64,000 nucleotides of DNA from Kurthia sibirica (lineage in GTDB: Bacteria > Bacillota > Bacilli > Bacillales_A > Planococcaceae), in NCBI RefSeq assembly GCF_003143975.1, contig NZ_QFVR01000016.1, positions 1 through 64,000 on the forward strand. The letters are read 5' to 3'. The notes under the pieces were generated by a model. The model saw only the letters and a list, made by a program, of their open reading frames with translations, was not told the origin of the DNA and made no database searches. Shown one piece after another: positions 1 to 10,200 of the stretch (its first letter is position 1; each line of letters begins with the position of its first letter). The position numbers and the translations under genes were made by a program.

Positions 1-160
1 AGCACCCGGACTGAGCGAAGCGAGGGAGAAGGCTGGAGCCGTGCCCGCGAAAAGCGTCCGCCGGAACGGAATCAACGGCTACGAGGAAAAGCGAGGACAG
101 GAACGAATTTCGTTCCTGTCCTCGCTTTTCTGTGCATAAGTGGACTTTTTCAGTGCCCTC
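1..160 (-). mobile_element. End of an IS1182-family element (continues outside window)
   Basis: These 160 bases match 63627-63786 at all but two positions by eye. They finish with the inverted repeat that also starts the IS1182-type element at 31775 (GAGGGCACTGAAAAAGTCC, read on the minus strand). A 19-bp hairpin lies just inside the end (about 93-130), as in the other two copies. The transposase would lie to the left of the window on the minus strand; whether it is intact cannot be seen. The element abuts the stop codon of the FMN reductase gene. Confidence 0.85.
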
Positions 161-161
161 A

Positions 162-722
162 TTAATCGATGTCTTTACAATTTTTATGTTTTTTTACCCA
201 ATCATCAAAATGATCCATTACCGTATCGATGAATGATAGTGTATCATTGTCAGTGAAGTTTCCTTCATCATCAAATTTTTTGTGAATACTACCAATTAAG
301 ACTTCATTTCCACCAAGAACAGGTGATTTCAAACCATTTGTAAACAAAATTTCACGTAAATGCAGCTGTGCTTTCACCGATCCTAAAAATCCAGTCGAGC
401 AGCCCATAATGATCGATGGCTTATCATGCATGACAAGATCCACACGCGACAACCAATCGATGGCATTTTTCAACACACCTGGGATCGACCCATTATATTC
501 TGGCGTGACCCATAACACTGCGTCTGATTGGGCAATTTGTGATTTAAAAATAGCTACTTCATCAGGCGGATTGTCTTCGATATCTTGACTAAAATGAGGG
601 AGCGTTGAAATAGGTAAAATATTCATGTCGTAGCGCATACTATAGCGTTCTACGAGATTAGTAGAAAACATCATATTATAGGAACCTTGTCGAAAACTTC
701 CACATACTACTGCAATTTTCAT
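162..722 (-). CDS. NADPH-dependent FMN reductase family protein
   Basis: A 186-residue flavodoxin-like protein that probably reduces FMN or azo/quinone substrates with NAD(P)H in the cytoplasm. It has the family's N-terminal nucleotide loop (GSFRQGSYN, residues 8-16) and the PEYNGSIPG motif near residue 75 that holds the flavin ring. The start is set by AAGGTGG about 10 bases upstream of ATG at 722; in-frame codons further upstream have no ribosome site. It is divergent from the DUF1722 gene with only about 70 bp between them, so their promoters share that gap. An IS1182 end begins directly after the stop, so the natural C-terminus may have been slightly altered, although the length is normal for the family. 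Confidence 0.85.
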   Translation of the reverse strand: MKIAVVCGSFRQGSYNMMFSTNLVERYSMRYDMNILPISTLPHFSQDIEDNPPDEVAIFKSQIAQSDAVLWVTPEYNGSIPGVLKNAIDWLSRVDLVMHDKPSIIMGCSTGFLGSVKAQLHLREILFTNGLKSPVLGGNEVLIGSIHKKFDDEGNFTDNDTLSFIDTVMDHFDDWVKKHKNCKDID

Positions 723-795
723 AAATAAAACCACCTTTCTTACTACGCTCATTTTCCCTATTTCAGTAAAATCTAACATTTTGGAGGTTCTATTC

Positions 796-1164
796 GTGAC
801 ACAACAACGAGATATGCAGCAACTTTGGGCTAGTGAAAAATATCGGGTCATGTATGTTCATCAGAACAGTTATAATACAATCCGACATTTTATGGCGCAG
901 CCAGATGGTACATTGCAACAGCTTCAACAACTACTAGATAACGCCCTTAAACAGCAGCCGTCTAGGGGTTCCGCGATCAATACATTCGACCATATATGGG
1001 GTTATTTTAAAAAATATGCTACACCAAAAGAAAAAGAGCATGCCCAACAATTACGTAACCACTTTCAAAATGCAGATGAATTATGGTCTTTTTTAGCAAA
1101 ACTAGCTGTACACTATGAAGTTCCATATTTAAAAAACAGCACACTCTTACTTCCCTATTTATAG
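796..1164 (+). CDS. DUF1722 (YbgA-like) protein
   Basis: A 122-residue cytoplasmic protein resembling the DUF1722 domain found alone in E. coli YbgA. Visible landmarks are LWASEKYRVMYVHQNSY near the N-terminus, the INTFDHIWGYFKK block in the middle, and a C-terminal YLKNSTLLLPYL typical of the end of this domain. The start is GTG at 796, eight bases after GGAGG; an upstream TTG codon is part of that Shine-Dalgarno sequence. The biochemical function of the family is not established; it is sometimes fused or linked to photolyase or DUF523 proteins. No such partner is next to it here. Confidence 0.65.
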   Translation: MTQQRDMQQLWASEKYRVMYVHQNSYNTIRHFMAQPDGTLQQLQQLLDNALKQQPSRGSAINTFDHIWGYFKKYATPKEKEHAQQLRNHFQNADELWSFLAKLAVHYEVPYLKNSTLLLPYL

Positions 1165-1340
1165 ACGAAACACCTATTCTACATGACGGGATTATTTACG
1201 AGACAAATAAGTTGGCAAAGAAAGCAATTTCAATTAGCTGATTAAACATGCTACTTGCTCATGTCGAACGTAGCATGTGCTGAGCAGACCTAGTATTATA
1301 CTATGTAAAGTCCCCTCAAAATATGATAAAACCAATAAAA

Positions 1341-1379
1341 AAGTAGCTAGTATGAAGGTTTCCTTCATACTAGCTACTT
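1341..1379 (-). terminator. leuS terminator
   Basis: A perfect 18-bp stem (1341-1358 with 1362-1379) has a three-base loop and a T run on the minus strand just beyond it. It lies 12 bases after the leuS stop. Confidence 0.9.
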
Positions 1380-1391
1380 CATTTTATACAA

Positions 1392-3806
1392 TTATTTTGC
1401 TACGATATTTACAAGTTTACCTGGTACAGCAATCAATTTCTTGATTTCTTTACCTTCGATTTGTTCTTTTACTTGATCATTAGCAAGTGCAATTGCTTCT
1501 AGTTCTTCGCGCGTTGCATCTTTAGCTACAATGAGTTTAGCACGAACTTTCCCATTAATTTGTACGACGATTTCAATTTCATCATCTACTAATTTAGAGG
1601 CATCAAAAGTTGGCCATGCTGCATACGTAATCGTATCATCATTTCCAAGAATCGACCATAGTTCTTCAGCGATATGCGGTACGATTGGTGATAGCATTTT
1701 CACAAAACCAATTGCATATTCTGTTGGGACAACATCCGCTTTATAACATTCATTAATGAAGACCATCATTTGTGAAATCGATGTGTTGAAACGGATTGTT
1801 TCATTGTTATCCGTCACTTTTTGTACGGTTTGATTATATACTTTTTCTAACGTCGTATCTGTTGAATCAGCAATTTTCGATGATTTTTTACCATCTTCCG
1901 TTACGAATAGACGCCAAATACGATCAAGGAAGCGACGTGCCCCATCTAAGCCATTTTCAGACCATGGAATGGAAGCTTCTAGCGGGCCCATGAACATTTC
2001 ATATAGACGTAATGTATCTGCACCATGTGATTCGATAATATCATCTGGGTTGACAACATTCCCTTTAGATTTAGACATTTTTTCATTACCTTCACCTAAA
2101 ATCATTCCTTGGTTGAATAATTTTTGGAAAGGTTCTTTTGTAGGGACTACCCCCAGATCGTAAAGAACTTTATGCCAGAAACGTGCGTATAGTAAATGGA
2201 GTACGGCATGCTCTTGTCCGCCAATATAAATATCAACTGGCAACCAACGTTTTAATAGCTCTGGGTCTGCAATACATTCTGTATTTGTTGGGTCAATGAA
2301 ACGTAGGAAATACCATGATGAACCTGCCCATTGTGGCATTGTATTTGTTTCACGACGCCCTTTCATACCTGTCTTCGGATCGACAACATTTACCCATTCT
2401 TCTATATTAGCAAGTGGTGATTCCCCCGTACCTGATGGGTGGATGTCCTTCGTTTTAGGCAGTACTAATGGTAGTTCTTCTTCTGGGACAGTCGTAATTG
2501 TACCATCTTCCCAGTGAATTACTGGAATTGGCTCACCCCAATAACGTTGACGTGAGAATAACCAGTCACGTAGACGGAATGAGATTTTCTTCTCACCAGC
2601 TTTATTTTCCTCCAACCAAGCAATTGCTTTTTCAATTCCTTCTTCTTTACCTAAACCATCTAGGAAATCAGAGTTAATATGAAGACCATCACCTGTGAAT
2701 GCCTCTTTATCGATATCGCCGCCTTCAAGAACGGGGATGATTGGTAAATTGAATTGTTGCGCGAATTCATAATCACGTTCATCATGAGCTGGAACAGCCA
2801 TAATTGCACCTGTACCATATGTTGATAGGACATAATCTGCAATCCAGATAGGTACTTCTTTACCGTTGATTGGGTTTACTGCGTATGCGCCAGTGAAGAC
2901 CCCTGATTTTTCTTTAGCAAGATCTGTACGCTCAAGATCAGATTTTAATGACACCTTCTCAAGATATGCTTCAACTGCTGCTTTTTGCTCCGGTGTTGTA
3001 ATTTCTTTTACAAGTTTATGTTCAGGAGCTAAAACAGTGTAAGTTGCACCAAATAATGTATCTGGACGTGTTGTGAATACGCGGAAATCTTTGTCTGTTC
3101 CTTTAATAGCAAAATCAACTTCTGCACCTTCAGAACGACCGATCCAATGTCGTTGCATATCTTTAATATTTTCTGGCCAATCCACATCATCCAAATCATC
3201 TACTAAACGATCTGCATAATCTGTGATTCTTAGCATCCACTGTTTCATCGGACGGCGAACAACTGGGTGCCCCCCACGCTCTGATAAACCATCGATTACT
3301 TCTTCATTTGATAAGACCGTACCCAATGCTGGACACCAGTTTACAGCTGCTTCATCAATATAAGCTAGTCCCTTATTGAATAATTGTACGAAAATCCATT
3401 GTGTCCATTTATAGTATTCAGGATCCGTCGTATTAATCTCACGTTTCCAATCATAACTAAACCCAAGCTCTTGAATTTGTCGTTTGAATGTCGCAATGTT
3501 TGTTAATGTGAACTCTGCAGGATCATTTCCTGTGTCAAGCGCATACTGTTCAGCAGGCAGACCGAATGCATCCCAACCCATCGGATGTAACACATTGTAA
3601 CCTTGCATACGTTTAAAGCGAGAGAGAATATCTGTCGCTGTATAACCTTCTGGGTGACCAACATGTAAACCAGAACCAGATGGGTATGGGAACATATCCA
3701 ATGCATAAAATTTTGGTTTTGAATTATCATTTACTGTTTCAAAAGTTTCATTTTTATCCCAGAAACCTTGCCATTTTTTCTCAATCTTTTGGTGATTAAA
3801 GCTCAT
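1392..3806 (-). CDS. leuS: Leucyl-tRNA synthetase
   Basis: An 804-residue class Ia aminoacyl-tRNA synthetase that charges tRNA-Leu in the cytoplasm. The HIGH-type signature appears as HVGHPEGY around residue 49, and the [10 protein letters not shown] loop near residue 580. The CP1 editing insertion shows TTRPDTLFG around residue 247. The length is usual for bacterial LeuRS. The start is ATG at 3806 with AAGGAGG upstream. The gene stands alone between its own terminator and a T-box leader, so uncharged tRNA-Leu should raise its expression. Confidence 0.99.
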   Translation of the reverse strand: MSFNHQKIEKKWQGFWDKNETFETVNDNSKPKFYALDMFPYPSGSGLHVGHPEGYTATDILSRFKRMQGYNVLHPMGWDAFGLPAEQYALDTGNDPAEFTLTNIATFKRQIQELGFSYDWKREINTTDPEYYKWTQWIFVQLFNKGLAYIDEAAVNWCPALGTVLSNEEVIDGLSERGGHPVVRRPMKQWMLRITDYADRLVDDLDDVDWPENIKDMQRHWIGRSEGAEVDFAIKGTDKDFRVFTTRPDTLFGATYTVLAPEHKLVKEITTPEQKAAVEAYLEKVSLKSDLERTDLAKEKSGVFTGAYAVNPINGKEVPIWIADYVLSTYGTGAIMAVPAHDERDYEFAQQFNLPIIPVLEGGDIDKEAFTGDGLHINSDFLDGLGKEEGIEKAIAWLEENKAGEKKISFRLRDWLFSRQRYWGEPIPVIHWEDGTITTVPEEELPLVLPKTKDIHPSGTGESPLANIEEWVNVVDPKTGMKGRRETNTMPQWAGSSWYFLRFIDPTNTECIADPELLKRWLPVDIYIGGQEHAVLHLLYARFWHKVLYDLGVVPTKEPFQKLFNQGMILGEGNEKMSKSKGNVVNPDDIIESHGADTLRLYEMFMGPLEASIPWSENGLDGARRFLDRIWRLFVTEDGKKSSKIADSTDTTLEKVYNQTVQKVTDNNETIRFNTSISQMMVFINECYKADVVPTEYAIGFVKMLSPIVPHIAEELWSILGNDDTITYAAWPTFDASKLVDDEIEIVVQINGKVRAKLIVAKDATREELEAIALANDQVKEQIEGKEIKKLIAVPGKLVNIVAK

Positions 3807-3860
3807 TTTATTTCCTCCTTTTAATACGGTCGAACAATCCTGAAACCTAAAAATGGGAAT

Positions 3861-4090
3861 AAAAAAAGTCCCGTCCCTTGTACGAAGGGACGAGACATAT
3901 AGATTCCCGCGGTACCACCCAAATTAGTGTAAACACTCAACTTGAATCTTTAACGCAGATTTACGGCTTAGGTTCGTTACATGCCACCTATGCAGACTCA
4001 CAAGGCAAGTTCGATTTATGCAAATACTAGCTTCCACCATGTGCTAGCTCTCTATGAAAAGCATCCTTAATCTACTACTCCCGATCACAG
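3861..4090 (-). promoter_or_regulatory. T-box leader of leuS (leucine specifier)
   Basis: On the minus strand the leader carries the T-box core GGGTGGTACCGCGG (3907-3920) and then a terminator hairpin with a T run (about 3861-3896). Upstream, within GAACTTGCC (4004-4012), a CTT leucine triplet at 4007-4009 sits where the specifier is expected. The leader starts near 4090; a TATACT -10 candidate lies at 4099-4104. Uncharged tRNA-Leu would stabilise the antiterminator. The choice of specifier is inferred from the surrounding pattern. Confidence 0.95.
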
Positions 4091-4178
4091 TCCTATATAG
4101 TATATTAATTTAATTTTATCTGATACGACCTAAAATAACAAGTACAATTGTTTAATTGTCTGATTTTTCATCCAAGGC

Positions 4179-4200
4179 AATTATTTCCTAGGAAATAATT
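4179..4200. terminator. Perfect 22-bp palindrome, possible terminator after yttB
   Basis: A self-complementary sequence centred on CCTAGG lies 20 bases past the yttB stop. Its T run is poor on both sides, so it may instead be a processing signal or a protein site. Confidence 0.35.
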
Positions 4201-4220
4201 TATTCTTTTCACTGTGCTAA

Positions 4221-5414
4221 CTAGTTGATTTTCTCTTTTTTCTTTAATGGTAAATCATAAAGAAGGAATGGCAGAACCGCCAATAACAGAACAAATACTA
4301 AAAGAATAAACATAATTTGCATGCCATATGTGTCCGCTAATACGCCACCGACAACAGGTCCAAGCATACGTCCAAATGTAGCAAAGCTATTAATAATACC
4401 TTGGAAGTAACCATCTCGACCTTTCGGTGCAAGCATGCTAGCGATTGCTGGTACAACTGGGAAAATAAACATTTCACCAAATGAAATAATAATCATGGCC
4501 ATTAGGAACATTTTAAAGGTACCTGCAAAAGATACAACAATAAATGATGCAACAAAAAAACCTAACCCTATCATCATTTGTGATTTATATTTACCTTCCA
4601 AAAATCGTACAATTGGAGCAATAATCGGCTGACCAAAGACAATAATCAAACCATTAACTGTCCAAAGTAAGCTATATTGCGTTAATGGAATACCCAGTTG
4701 TTGTGTATAGCTTGAAATCGTTGTCGTCCATTGTGTATAAACGAGCCAAGCCAACATAAAACCGACACCAATAATCAATAATGCAAATAACTGAGTGCGT
4801 TCTTTTAGTGGTCCACCTTCGCTGAGCATCGTTGTTGATACATACGTATCGCTCGCTTTAATCTTTTTGTAGGATAAGGCGATATAAAAGAAAATTATAT
4901 ACATAATCAGGTTAGCACCAAAGATCAAATCAAAACTAATTGTAGCGATCAGCCCTGCTAAGATTGGTCCAACGGCTACACCGAGATTTTGTGCTAAATA
5001 GATGGCATTAAAGCCCCGACGCCCTCCCTCAGGCCAAGCGATGCCAACCATGGCATACATCGATGGGAAAACAATACCTCCACTAAAACCGATTAAAGTT
5101 AAAAAATAAACATAATGTGGCCAACCATGCCATATTGTAAGCAGTATTAAACCGATAATGGTAATAACTATACCAATCATAATCGCTTTAAATCCACCAA
5201 TTTTATCAAATAAATAGCCGCCTAGTAAATTCCCGACTACACCTGCTGCTGCATTGGCCATTAATACCAGTCCAGCGATGGACAGTGATTGTCCGAGATG
5301 TTCATTCAAATAAATTGTATTAAGAGGCCATAAAAATGAGTTACCTGTCGTATTGACGAGCATCCCTATTATTAATAGCCAGACTGTGTTCGGTATTTTC
5401 TTTATTTCAGGCAT
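4221..5414 (-). CDS. yttB: MFS transporter, YttB-like
   Basis: A 397-residue inner-membrane permease of the major facilitator superfamily with about twelve hydrophobic segments. A family A-type loop, GGYLFDKIGGFKA, follows TM2 (around residue 65), and EGGRRGFNAIYLAQN lies around TM4-5. Length and position beside leuS and ytqA match B. subtilis yttB. The substrate is unknown; relatives are drug/proton antiporters. The start ATG at 5414 has an AGGAGGTCATGG-type site upstream. It is divergent from ytqA. Confidence 0.85.
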   Translation of the reverse strand: MPEIKKIPNTVWLLIIGMLVNTTGNSFLWPLNTIYLNEHLGQSLSIAGLVLMANAAAGVVGNLLGGYLFDKIGGFKAIMIGIVITIIGLILLTIWHGWPHYVYFLTLIGFSGGIVFPSMYAMVGIAWPEGGRRGFNAIYLAQNLGVAVGPILAGLIATISFDLIFGANLIMYIIFFYIALSYKKIKASDTYVSTTMLSEGGPLKERTQLFALLIIGVGFMLAWLVYTQWTTTISSYTQQLGIPLTQYSLLWTVNGLIIVFGQPIIAPIVRFLEGKYKSQMMIGLGFFVASFIVVSFAGTFKMFLMAMIIISFGEMFIFPVVPAIASMLAPKGRDGYFQGIINSFATFGRMLGPVVGGVLADTYGMQIMFILLVFVLLLAVLPFLLYDLPLKKKEKIN

Positions 5415-5603
5415 ATTCCATGACCTCCTTCACATCAAAAACCTTCCATAATCTTAGTTGATATTTCATAATGTTTCAAGCTAAATATTCCGAAATCCGA
5501 AAAAGTTTTTTCACTTGAATATCATCCTACTATTTCTAAGAAAAACCATTTCGTTATTTTCATCATTTCATGTTAAAATGGACTATTGAGGAGATGAATT
5601 TAC

Positions 5604-6563
5604 ATGACAGAAAATCAATTTCCATTCCCATCCGATGGAAAACGTTATTATACATGGAATCGTTATTTACGTAATGAATTTGGTTCAAAGGTTTTTAAAG
5701 TGGCATTAGATGCTGGCTTTGATTGCCCTAACCGGGATGGCACTGTAGCGTTTGGTGGCTGTACTTTTTGTTCTGCTGCAGGTTCTGGTGATTTTGCCGG
5801 CGACCGCGTTGATCCAATCCCCGTTCAATTTGCTGCGATTAAAGAAAAAATGGAACATAAGTGGAAGGGCGGTAAAACAATTGCCTATTTCCAAGCATAT
5901 ACAAATACACATGCACCGCTTCCAGTGTTAAAAGAAAAATTCGAAGCAGCTTTAGCTTGTGAAGGTGTTATTGGTATTAGTATAGCTACACGCCCCGACT
6001 GTTTACCTGATGATGTAGTCGAATATTTAGCCGAACTAAACGAACGTACTTATTTATGGGTAGAACTTGGTTTACAAACGGTTCACGATAAAACAGCACG
6101 CCTTATTAATCGCGCACATGACTATAAACTTTATGTCGAAGGTGTCAATAAATTACGTAAACATAATATTCGTATTTGTACACATATTATTAATGGTCTC
6201 CCATTGGAAGACTACGATATGATGATGGAAACAGCTCGTGAGGTAGCAAAACTGGATGTTCAAGGTATTAAAATACATTTACTGCATTTGCTAAAAGGAA
6301 CGCCACTTGTTAAACAATACGAAAAAGGACAACTAGCGTTAATGGAACAAGATGCCTATACAACTTTAGTGGCAGATCAGCTGGAAATTATTCCACCTGA
6401 AATGGTCGTCCAACGCATTACCGGAGACGGCCCTATTGATTTAATGGTCGGTCCTATGTGGTCCGTCAATAAATGGGAAGTATTAAATGGCATAGACGGC
6501 GAATTACAAAAACGTGATAGCTGGCAAGGAAAACATTATAAAAAAGCGGAAGTGACTGTATAA
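5604..6563 (+). CDS. ytqA: Radical SAM protein YtqA (MnmL-type tRNA wobble uridine modification)
   Basis: A 319-residue radical SAM enzyme of the TIGR01212/YtqA family. The iron-sulfur cysteines are in DCPNRDGTVAFGGCTFC (residues 41-57), an Elp3-like spacing rather than the classic CxxxCxxC. B. subtilis YtqA has recently been linked, with YtqB, to an alternative route to mnm5-modified wobble uridine in tRNA (proposed name MnmL); that role is recalled family knowledge. The gene overlaps ytqB by one base (TAATG), so the two are translationally coupled. Confidence 0.93.
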   Translation: MTENQFPFPSDGKRYYTWNRYLRNEFGSKVFKVALDAGFDCPNRDGTVAFGGCTFCSAAGSGDFAGDRVDPIPVQFAAIKEKMEHKWKGGKTIAYFQAYTNTHAPLPVLKEKFEAALACEGVIGISIATRPDCLPDDVVEYLAELNERTYLWVELGLQTVHDKTARLINRAHDYKLYVEGVNKLRKHNIRICTHIINGLPLEDYDMMMETAREVAKLDVQGIKIHLLHLLKGTPLVKQYEKGQLALMEQDAYTTLVADQLEIIPPEMVVQRITGDGPIDLMVGPMWSVNKWEVLNGIDGELQKRDSWQGKHYKKAEVTV

Positions 6564-7129
6564 TGAAGCTTGAACGCGTACTAGACTATGCACATACTTT
6601 ATTGGAAGATGTTATATCAGAAGGTGATTGTGTTGTTGATGCCACTGCAGGTAATGGCTATGATACGGTTTTCTTGGCTAATTTAGTTGGAAATTCTGGC
6701 AAAGTGTACGCTTTTGACATTCAGCAACAGGCGATAAATGCTACAAATGATCGTTTGTCACAAGCAGACTTAACATCTCGTTGTGCCGTAATTTTAGCTG
6801 GTCATGAGGAAGTAGCTACATATGTAACTACCCCTATTAAGGCAGCAATATTCAATCTAGGTTATTTACCTGGTGCAGACCATACCATCGTTACAAAACC
6901 AAATACGACACTAACAGCACTCGACTCTATTTTATCGCAACTTGTCATTGGTGGTGTCATCGTGATGATTATTTACTATGGACATGATGGCGGACTAGAA
7001 GAGCGCGATGCACTTCTAACATTTGTCGCCGCTTTACCACAGAAAAAAATCAATGTACTGCGCTATGAGTTCATCAACCAAAAAAATGCGGCTCCTTTTA
7101 TTATTGCCATCGAGCGTATAAAAGCATAA
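6563..7129 (+). CDS. ytqB: SAM-dependent methyltransferase YtqB (MnmM-type)
   Basis: A 188-residue class I methyltransferase. The SAM-binding motif I is VVDATAGNGYDT (residues 24-35) and the acidic strand-end motif II is VYAFDIQ (about 48-54). FNLGYLPGADH (about 98-108) matches the catalytic-site segment of YtqB. B. subtilis YtqB is reported to methylate 5-aminomethyl(-2-thio)uridine at the tRNA wobble position (MnmM). It is the second gene of a two-gene operon closed by a strong terminator. Confidence 0.93.
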   Translation: MKLERVLDYAHTLLEDVISEGDCVVDATAGNGYDTVFLANLVGNSGKVYAFDIQQQAINATNDRLSQADLTSRCAVILAGHEEVATYVTTPIKAAIFNLGYLPGADHTIVTKPNTTLTALDSILSQLVIGGVIVMIIYYGHDGGLEERDALLTFVAALPQKKINVLRYEFINQKNAAPFIIAIERIKA

Positions 7130-7137
7130 TAGTATTT

Positions 7138-7179
7138 AAACGAAAAGCCACTTCCCTTTTTGGAAGTGGCTTTTCGTTT
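7138..7179. terminator. Bidirectional terminator after ytqB
   Basis: An 18-bp perfect stem (7138-7155 with 7162-7179) ends in A and T runs on both sides. It could also serve the convergent DUF4132 gene. Confidence 0.9.
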
Positions 7180-7268
7180 AGATTTTCACGCCTCTACATT
7201 AACTAAATCATCCTAGCATGAGATTTGATATAAAGGCTGATAAAACGCATTGTCTATTTCTAGTAAAA

Positions 7269-10200
7269 TCATTCTGTTGCTAAATTCAAATTCTCAATAA
7301 CTGAAACATCAAGCATCGCGGTAAGGTCCCGTATCGTTTCAGAATAAATAATGGGCGGAACAGCGTTTAACATCAACTGATTAGGAGAAGTACTTAGACA
7401 AAATCTGATATTTACAAGCGTCATAATATCCCCGGATTCCATCATATGCCACGAATCTATCGTTTCTAGAATGGCATTCACTTCCTCACCCGCAAAAAAC
7501 TTTGTCATTTCATCCTCTTGATTCACCATCCACCCTCTGCTTTCCAATAGAAATTTTGCTTTGATCGGCTGGATTTGTTGCTTAGCAAAACGCGAACATT
7601 CATCTACTAATTGCTTCTTCTCTTCGACAAAATACAACGCTCTAAATACTTGTTGGAAAGGTTGTTTTACATGGTTACTAGTAAGTTTTTCTTGCCAACT
7701 TGGCAAATTCCCTTGCTGATGTATTTCATAAGGGTGACAAACGATCAACTCATCACTGTATGCAAGCGAATCAATCCTTCCATCGATTTGTTGCACCCCT
7801 TTTTGACATAAGACCCCTTGACGATTAGTCATTGTACAAAAAACTAATTTCTTTATAATTGGCGCGAAAATCGGATGTGTCAGTGCTAATCGTAGCTCCT
7901 CAAATTGAAAGCGTGTACGATTGACCATCGCCTCTTCAAATAGTTTACGACAACGTATTAATTGTTCATTTAGTCGTTTTTTTACACGCTTTAATTCGAC
8001 TAGATAAGGCTCATTATTTAGGGATGAGGGGATTTTCTTTACGTATTTTAATGCTTTTTCTACCCGAATATCTACTAGGCCATCCTCATCAATGGTCAAA
8101 GCTACTAGATACTCACCTAATGCGGTCGGTTGACCATACGTCGCCAGTTGCGTTACATGCAGCATTTCCATTTTCCACATAAAGCGACTCATTTCTTCAC
8201 CGTAATTTTGCGCTAAATTCGCTACTGCTATATCGACTGCTTTCTTTTCACTTTTGCGTCTTTGAGCCCCGTATTGCTGACTTTGCTGTAAAAAGTCTTG
8301 TAAAAATTCATAGATAACTAGAGCATCTTCTAATTTAGTGGCCTCATTTAATGACACTAGACCGAGCGCTTGCACTTTTTCTTTATTTCTCTTTGCTCTA
8401 ATTTCTTCTTTCAAATCTGCGCTCGTTATTTTTTCAATTTTTATTTTAGCGTACAACTTAATACGATGATAAAAAATATTCTCTTTACTATTATTTGCAC
8501 ATGTTTGAATTAATGCCCATTGCCTAGCATCGACTTGAGCTAGGCATTTTTCAAACCAAGCACAATCTAAAACTCCCTCAGACAATTGTTGCTTAGTTAC
8601 GGTTGTGTAACTGGCAATCGAGCTATATTCATACTCATCTAACTGTTCGCTTGAGTAAGCAATCCACAGCCACGCTGCGCTATCCAAACCTGACCATCCT
8701 AAATAGGCACTAATATAAGGTACCCAAGCATTTTCATAAAACATACAATTCAGTAATTGTTCCTCTGTAAAATTATAGGGCGCTATAATGCTAGTAAACT
8801 GTTCTATAGTCAAATCAGCTTCAGGCCGGCTACTTTCTAGTAGATGACAAAGTATGGTCATCCTTGAATAATTATTTTCAAACGAATGCGTGTTTTTTAA
8901 ACGTTTTTCTTTGCCGATTGCCTGTACTGCTTTTGCAAAAAGTTTTGTATTTTGATAGTTATTAAGTTTAGTCAATAATAATTTCGAAGCCACTGTACAT
9001 GATTCACCACGCGCCAATTCTATGTCAAAAAGGCGAGTTAGTATGCTATCCTTTGCACCCACTAACCAATTAGTCTCTTCTGTAAGCTCACGATTGAAGA
9101 GTTCTTCTATTACGTTACTATCTTGGTCTACTAATTGTTCATATAGTGCATCCTGTGGTAAATACCCCGCTGTTATTGCCCTATCCAAATCTTGTAAGTC
9201 CATATACTTAATAACACGACTACCTGATATTCTGCTCTCTCTTTCAAAATGAAGTGCCATCAATTTTTTGAATTGTTCTTCCGACTTTGTATAGCTTTTA
9301 CATTGCATGAAGATAGATTCGATCAAATGATGTTTAAATAAGTGATCATTTTGTTGCCCTTTTTTTCTTGTAGCAAGCCAACGCCATTGGACATCATCTA
9401 TATCCTGAAGCAATTCATTGTACGCATTATAATAAAGCGTAAATAGGCGATTTTCATCCATCACTACGCGCTCTTTTTTCAATGTCTTCACAATAAGCAT
9501 AATTGTATTTTGCATTTCGCTATTCACTAAATAACGTATAATTGTATCCAGTTTTTCAAAGTCAAAAAATTGCTGCATGATTGGTAGCAACTCCGAACTA
9601 ACTGTTTTTGATGCACTATTATATCCCGTTTCATTGATTAGTGTCAGACAACATTCCATCATGGAAAGTTCTTCATATGTTACATTATTTTCTTGTGCCC
9701 ACTGTAACCACATCGCATGAAAAGGGAGTGTACTTGAGTCACTACATGCCCATTCAAAATCGAATAACATCATTTTCATCGTTTGATGCCCGTCATTAAA
9801 ATCAAACTCTTTTTCCAAATTCTGCTGTATCGTTCGAGTCAATTGTTTTAAAGCGTACCGTACTTTATTGTCATCTACATTCAATAATTGTTGCAGATTG
9901 CCCCTCAACAAATTCGGTCGTGCAATAGTGTACGTAAGCGGGTAATTCGGTGTGAATAAGCCAAAGCCATTTTCCGCTTCATACTTTATAGGAGGGATTT
10001 TTACACTACCTGTCATTAATTGTTTAAAATACATAATTTGTTCCTGTGGAATTCCTTCTTTCGCTTGAATCACTTCAAAGAGCATCTCCCCACCATCACG
10101 TAGTAATTGTTTTTTACTCGTTAATAAATGCTCAAGCACGGCTTCAATTGTTTGCGCTGGTAAAGAAGCGAGTAATTTTACTGCGGTATAACGAATTTCT

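Noticed and set aside
4179-4200. Operator for yttB or leuS
   Set aside because: The palindrome lies downstream of yttB and upstream of the leuS promoter without resembling a known operator; weak terminator is the safer label.
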